DNA from: Burkholderiaceae bacterium
GTDB lineage: Bacteria > Pseudomonadota > Gammaproteobacteria > Burkholderiales > Burkholderiaceae_C
Assembly (NCBI GenBank): GCA_018780645.1
Contig: JADMJJ010000018.1
Location: 1-64,000 of the forward strand
Direction: 5' to 3'
DNA length: 64,000 bases
In this document: positions 62,637 to 64,000 of the stretch, piece after piece
How positions within the stretch are numbered: position 1 is the stretch's first letter
How the letters are laid out: each line of letters starts with the position of its first letter
Notes under the pieces: generated by a model
Databases searched by the model: none
Told to the model about the DNA's origin: nothing
The model's input: the letters and a program-made list of their open reading frames with translations, nothing else
Made by a program: the position numbers and the translations under genes

Positions 62637-63251
62637 CTACAGCAGCGACGGCCCCGGTAGCAGCCCGCCGTACAGCCGGCGCAGCACCTCGGTCAGCGCC
62701 TCGCGACGCTGCGGCGCGGGCAGTTCGCCGCCCCAGGCGGCCAGCGCATTGATGGCGCCGTTGAGGGCCACCGCCGCCGCCTCGGCCTGCTGTCCGGCAG
62801 CCGTATCGACAGGCTGCAACAAGGCCAGCACACCCTCGCGCAGTTGACGAAAACCATGGCGGTCGTCCAGCGCCGCCCATTGCTCGGCGCCCAGCACCGA
62901 GGGGGCGTCGATCAGCAGGACCTGGCGCGGCCCGGGCGCCGAAACCGCGTCTATCCAGGCCAGCGAGCCGGCGATCAGTTGCTCGGCCGGGTCGCCCAGG
63001 CCCTCGCAGACGGCAGCGATGGCCTCAGACAGCTCGGCGTGGATGGCATCGCAGACGGCCAAAAACAGGTCCTGCTTGTCGCGGAAGTGGTGATACAGCG
63101 CGCCGCGCGTCAGCCCGGTGGCGGCCAGCAGCGCCTCGGTGCTGGTGCCGGCATAGCCCTGACGCTCGAACAGATCGCGCGCCGCCTGAACAAGCCGGGC
63201 GCGCGATTGCAGGCCCTGGGCGATGCGCCGGTTGCCGGTGGAGGGAGGCAT
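62637..63251 (-). CDS. TetR family transcriptional regulator
   Basis: This 204-residue repressor has a TetR-type helix-turn-helix: LVQAARDLFERQGYAGTSTE and LLAATGLTRGALYHHFRDKQ. The C-terminal ligand part has no clear relative. Two similar operator-like boxes lie between it and the divergent VOC gene. The ATG at 63251 is preferred because it leaves room for a leader; the ATG at 63266 lies in the first box. It probably represses itself and the VOC gene. Confidence 0.9.
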   Translation of the reverse strand: MPPSTGNRRIAQGLQSRARLVQAARDLFERQGYAGTSTEALLAATGLTRGALYHHFRDKQDLFLAVCDAIHAELSEAIAAVCEGLGDPAEQLIAGSLAWIDAVSAPGPRQVLLIDAPSVLGAEQWAALDDRHGFRQLREGVLALLQPVDTAAGQQAEAAAVALNGAINALAAWGGELPAPQRREALTEVLRRLYGGLLPGPSLL

Positions 63252-63259
63252 GGATTGGC

Positions 63260-63288
63260 TTGACATACAGTCTGTACGTATCTAATAT
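63260..63288 (+). promoter_or_regulatory. Consensus sigma-70 promoter of the VOC gene
   Basis: TTGACA at 63260-63265 and TAATAT at 63283-63288 are separated by exactly 17 bases. The first operator box lies between and over these boxes, so bound TetR would block it. Confidence 0.82.
63263..63280. promoter_or_regulatory. TetR operator box 1
   Basis: ACATACAGTCTGTACGTA contains the near-palindrome TACAG-T-CTGTA. It lies inside the VOC promoter and just before the tetR start. Confidence 0.75.
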
Positions 63289-63295
63289 TTTCGCA

Positions 63296-63315
63296 GACAT
63301 ACAGTCTGTTTGTAT
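63296..63315. promoter_or_regulatory. TetR operator box 2
   Basis: GACATACAGTCTGTTTGTAT repeats the 12-base core ACATACAGTCTGT of box 1. The two cores are 35 bases apart, a little over three DNA turns, downstream of the VOC promoter. Confidence 0.72.
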
Positions 63316-63346
63316 AAATCATTCCCGTCAAGCTGGAGCCACTGAC

Positions 63347-63775
63347 ATGAGCCAATTGCTGTCCACCTATCCGCTGATCACCACCCCGGCGCTGCAAGCC
63401 TGCCGCGACTTCTATGTCCGGCACTTCGGCTTCGAGGTCGGTTTCGAGGCCAGTTGGTTCGTCTTGCTGAGCCGCGACACCGCAGGCGGGGCCGGCACGG
63501 CGAATCTGGCCTTCATGCACCCGGAGCATCCGTCATCGCCGCCGGGGCCCGAGGTGTTCAGCGGCCAGGGCATGCTGCTGACCTTGCAGACCGACGATGC
63601 TGCGGCCGAAGAAGCGCGGCTGCGCGAGGCCGGCGTGACCATCAGCTACCCGCTGCATGACGAGCCCTGGGGACAGCGCCGCTTCCAGGTGCGTGACCCG
63701 GCCGGCATGGCGCTGGACGTCGTCGAGCAAATAGCGCCTGAAGCCGGCTTTTGGGCGCGCTACGGCGTCGCTTGA
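63347..63775 (+). CDS. VOC family (glyoxalase/bleomycin resistance-like) protein
   Basis: This 142-residue protein has two beta-alpha-beta-beta-beta units: LITTPALQACRDFYVRHFGF and LLTLQTDDAAAEEARLREAG, with RFQVRDPAGMALDVVEQIAP at the end. The family includes glyoxalases, dioxygenases and drug-binding proteins; the exact job is open. The ATG at 63347 has CTGGAG upstream. It diverges from tetR and is probably its main target. Confidence 0.85.
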   Translation: MSQLLSTYPLITTPALQACRDFYVRHFGFEVGFEASWFVLLSRDTAGGAGTANLAFMHPEHPSSPPGPEVFSGQGMLLTLQTDDAAAEEARLREAGVTISYPLHDEPWGQRRFQVRDPAGMALDVVEQIAPEAGFWARYGVA

Positions 63776-63776
63776 A

Positions 63777-64000
63777 TCAGTGCCCGTGCCCTTCGCCCAC
63801 ATCGAGCCCTGACTCACTGACGTCAATCTGGCTGCCGTCCGCACTCTCGAAGAAGAAAGGCTTGCGCGGCTTGCGACGGGCACCGACCTCGTTCATCGTC
63901 GGCAGCTCGTACAGCCGACCATTGACCATCACCTGGCGGATGCGGTCTGACTGGCGGATATCGGCCAGCACATCGCCATCGAGCACCACCAGATCGGCCA
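63777..64000 (-). CDS. Amidohydrolase family protein, C-terminal end only
   Basis: About 74 residues are visible; the gene runs off the right edge. ADLVVLDGDVLADIRQSDRI and RQVMVNGRLYELPTMNEVG are typical of the last beta-sandwich part of imidazolonepropionase-like amidohydrolases. PFFFESADG and a short acidic/His tail (GEGHGH) follow. The metal site is outside the window, so the substrate is unknown. It converges on the VOC gene, leaving a 1-base gap. Confidence 0.78.
   Translation of the reverse strand, partial: ADLVVLDGDVLADIRQSDRIRQVMVNGRLYELPTMNEVGARRKPRKPFFFESADGSQIDVSESGLDVGEGHGH

Overview
The window comes from a high-GC betaproteobacterium. It is most likely a member of the Burkholderiales, in or near the Rubrivivax/Leptothrix/Roseateles group. 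The pointers are the ctaC-ctaD-ctaG-DUF2970-ctaE / SURF1-ctaA-ctaB-SCO layout next to rpoH, the DUF4148 protein, a Bug-type binding protein, PEP-CTERM proteins and the generally GC-rich codon use. No rRNA, tRNA, CRISPR array or intact transposase gene was found.

Region 1 (1-14904, all minus strand) is a tightly packed surface-polysaccharide operon read from wbpB towards position 1. It encodes wbpB, wbpD and wbpE (UDP-2,3-diacetamido-2,3-dideoxy-glucuronate steps), an FkbM methyltransferase, three glycosyltransferases, a Wzx-like flippase, an AsnB-type amidotransferase, a second methyltransferase, a nucleotide-sugar aminotransferase, a PglC/WcaJ-type initiating phosphoglycosyltransferase and a WbpM/CapD-type 4,6-dehydratase. 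It ends with the first codons of a cysD-like gene. Most junctions are 4-base stop/start overlaps. lysS (15014-16537, plus) closes this region.

Region 2 (16579-28602) is an accessory island with visibly lower GC, most of all at 16.6-18.4 kb. A nine-gene minus-strand operon encodes a SEC-C/TPR/GT41-like protein, a VioA-like sugar aminotransferase, a WbqC-family protein, an acyl carrier protein, an SDR reductase, a DltA-like adenylating enzyme, a NeuD-like acyltransferase, a methyltransferase and a beta-propeller protein. It converges on phyH-like and cmcI-like genes, with a TylF-like methyltransferase alongside. I read it as a pathway that builds an amino sugar N-acylated from a carrier protein, with O-methyl or hydroxyl decoration, and attaches it to a protein or surface glycan. 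This is the best candidate for an undescribed system in the window.

Region 3 (28603-30193) is a scar. It holds a frameshifted histidine-kinase C-terminus head to head with a frameshifted response-regulator N-terminus, and a second copy of the DUF4148 gene leader that lacks the gene.

Region 4 (30194-42803) is ordinary chromosome: enoyl-CoA hydratase, DUF3108, an M61 peptidase, DUF3429, DsbC, a UbiH-like monooxygenase, YchF, a large MASE1/CHASE hybrid sensor kinase, CheW, and rpoH preceded by a perfect CIRCE element.

Region 5 (42804-51983) is the aa3-type cytochrome c oxidase cluster with its heme A and copper assembly genes. Two very small membrane genes are included.

Region 6 (52391-64000) is housekeeping and mixed: a BioC-like methyltransferase divergent from comF, then trmL, two PEP-CTERM proteins, a Bug protein, gpsA, secB, grxC, a rhodanese, gpmA, a universal stress protein and a TPR protein. 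It ends with a divergent TetR/VOC pair that has clear operator boxes, and a truncated amidohydrolase at the right edge.
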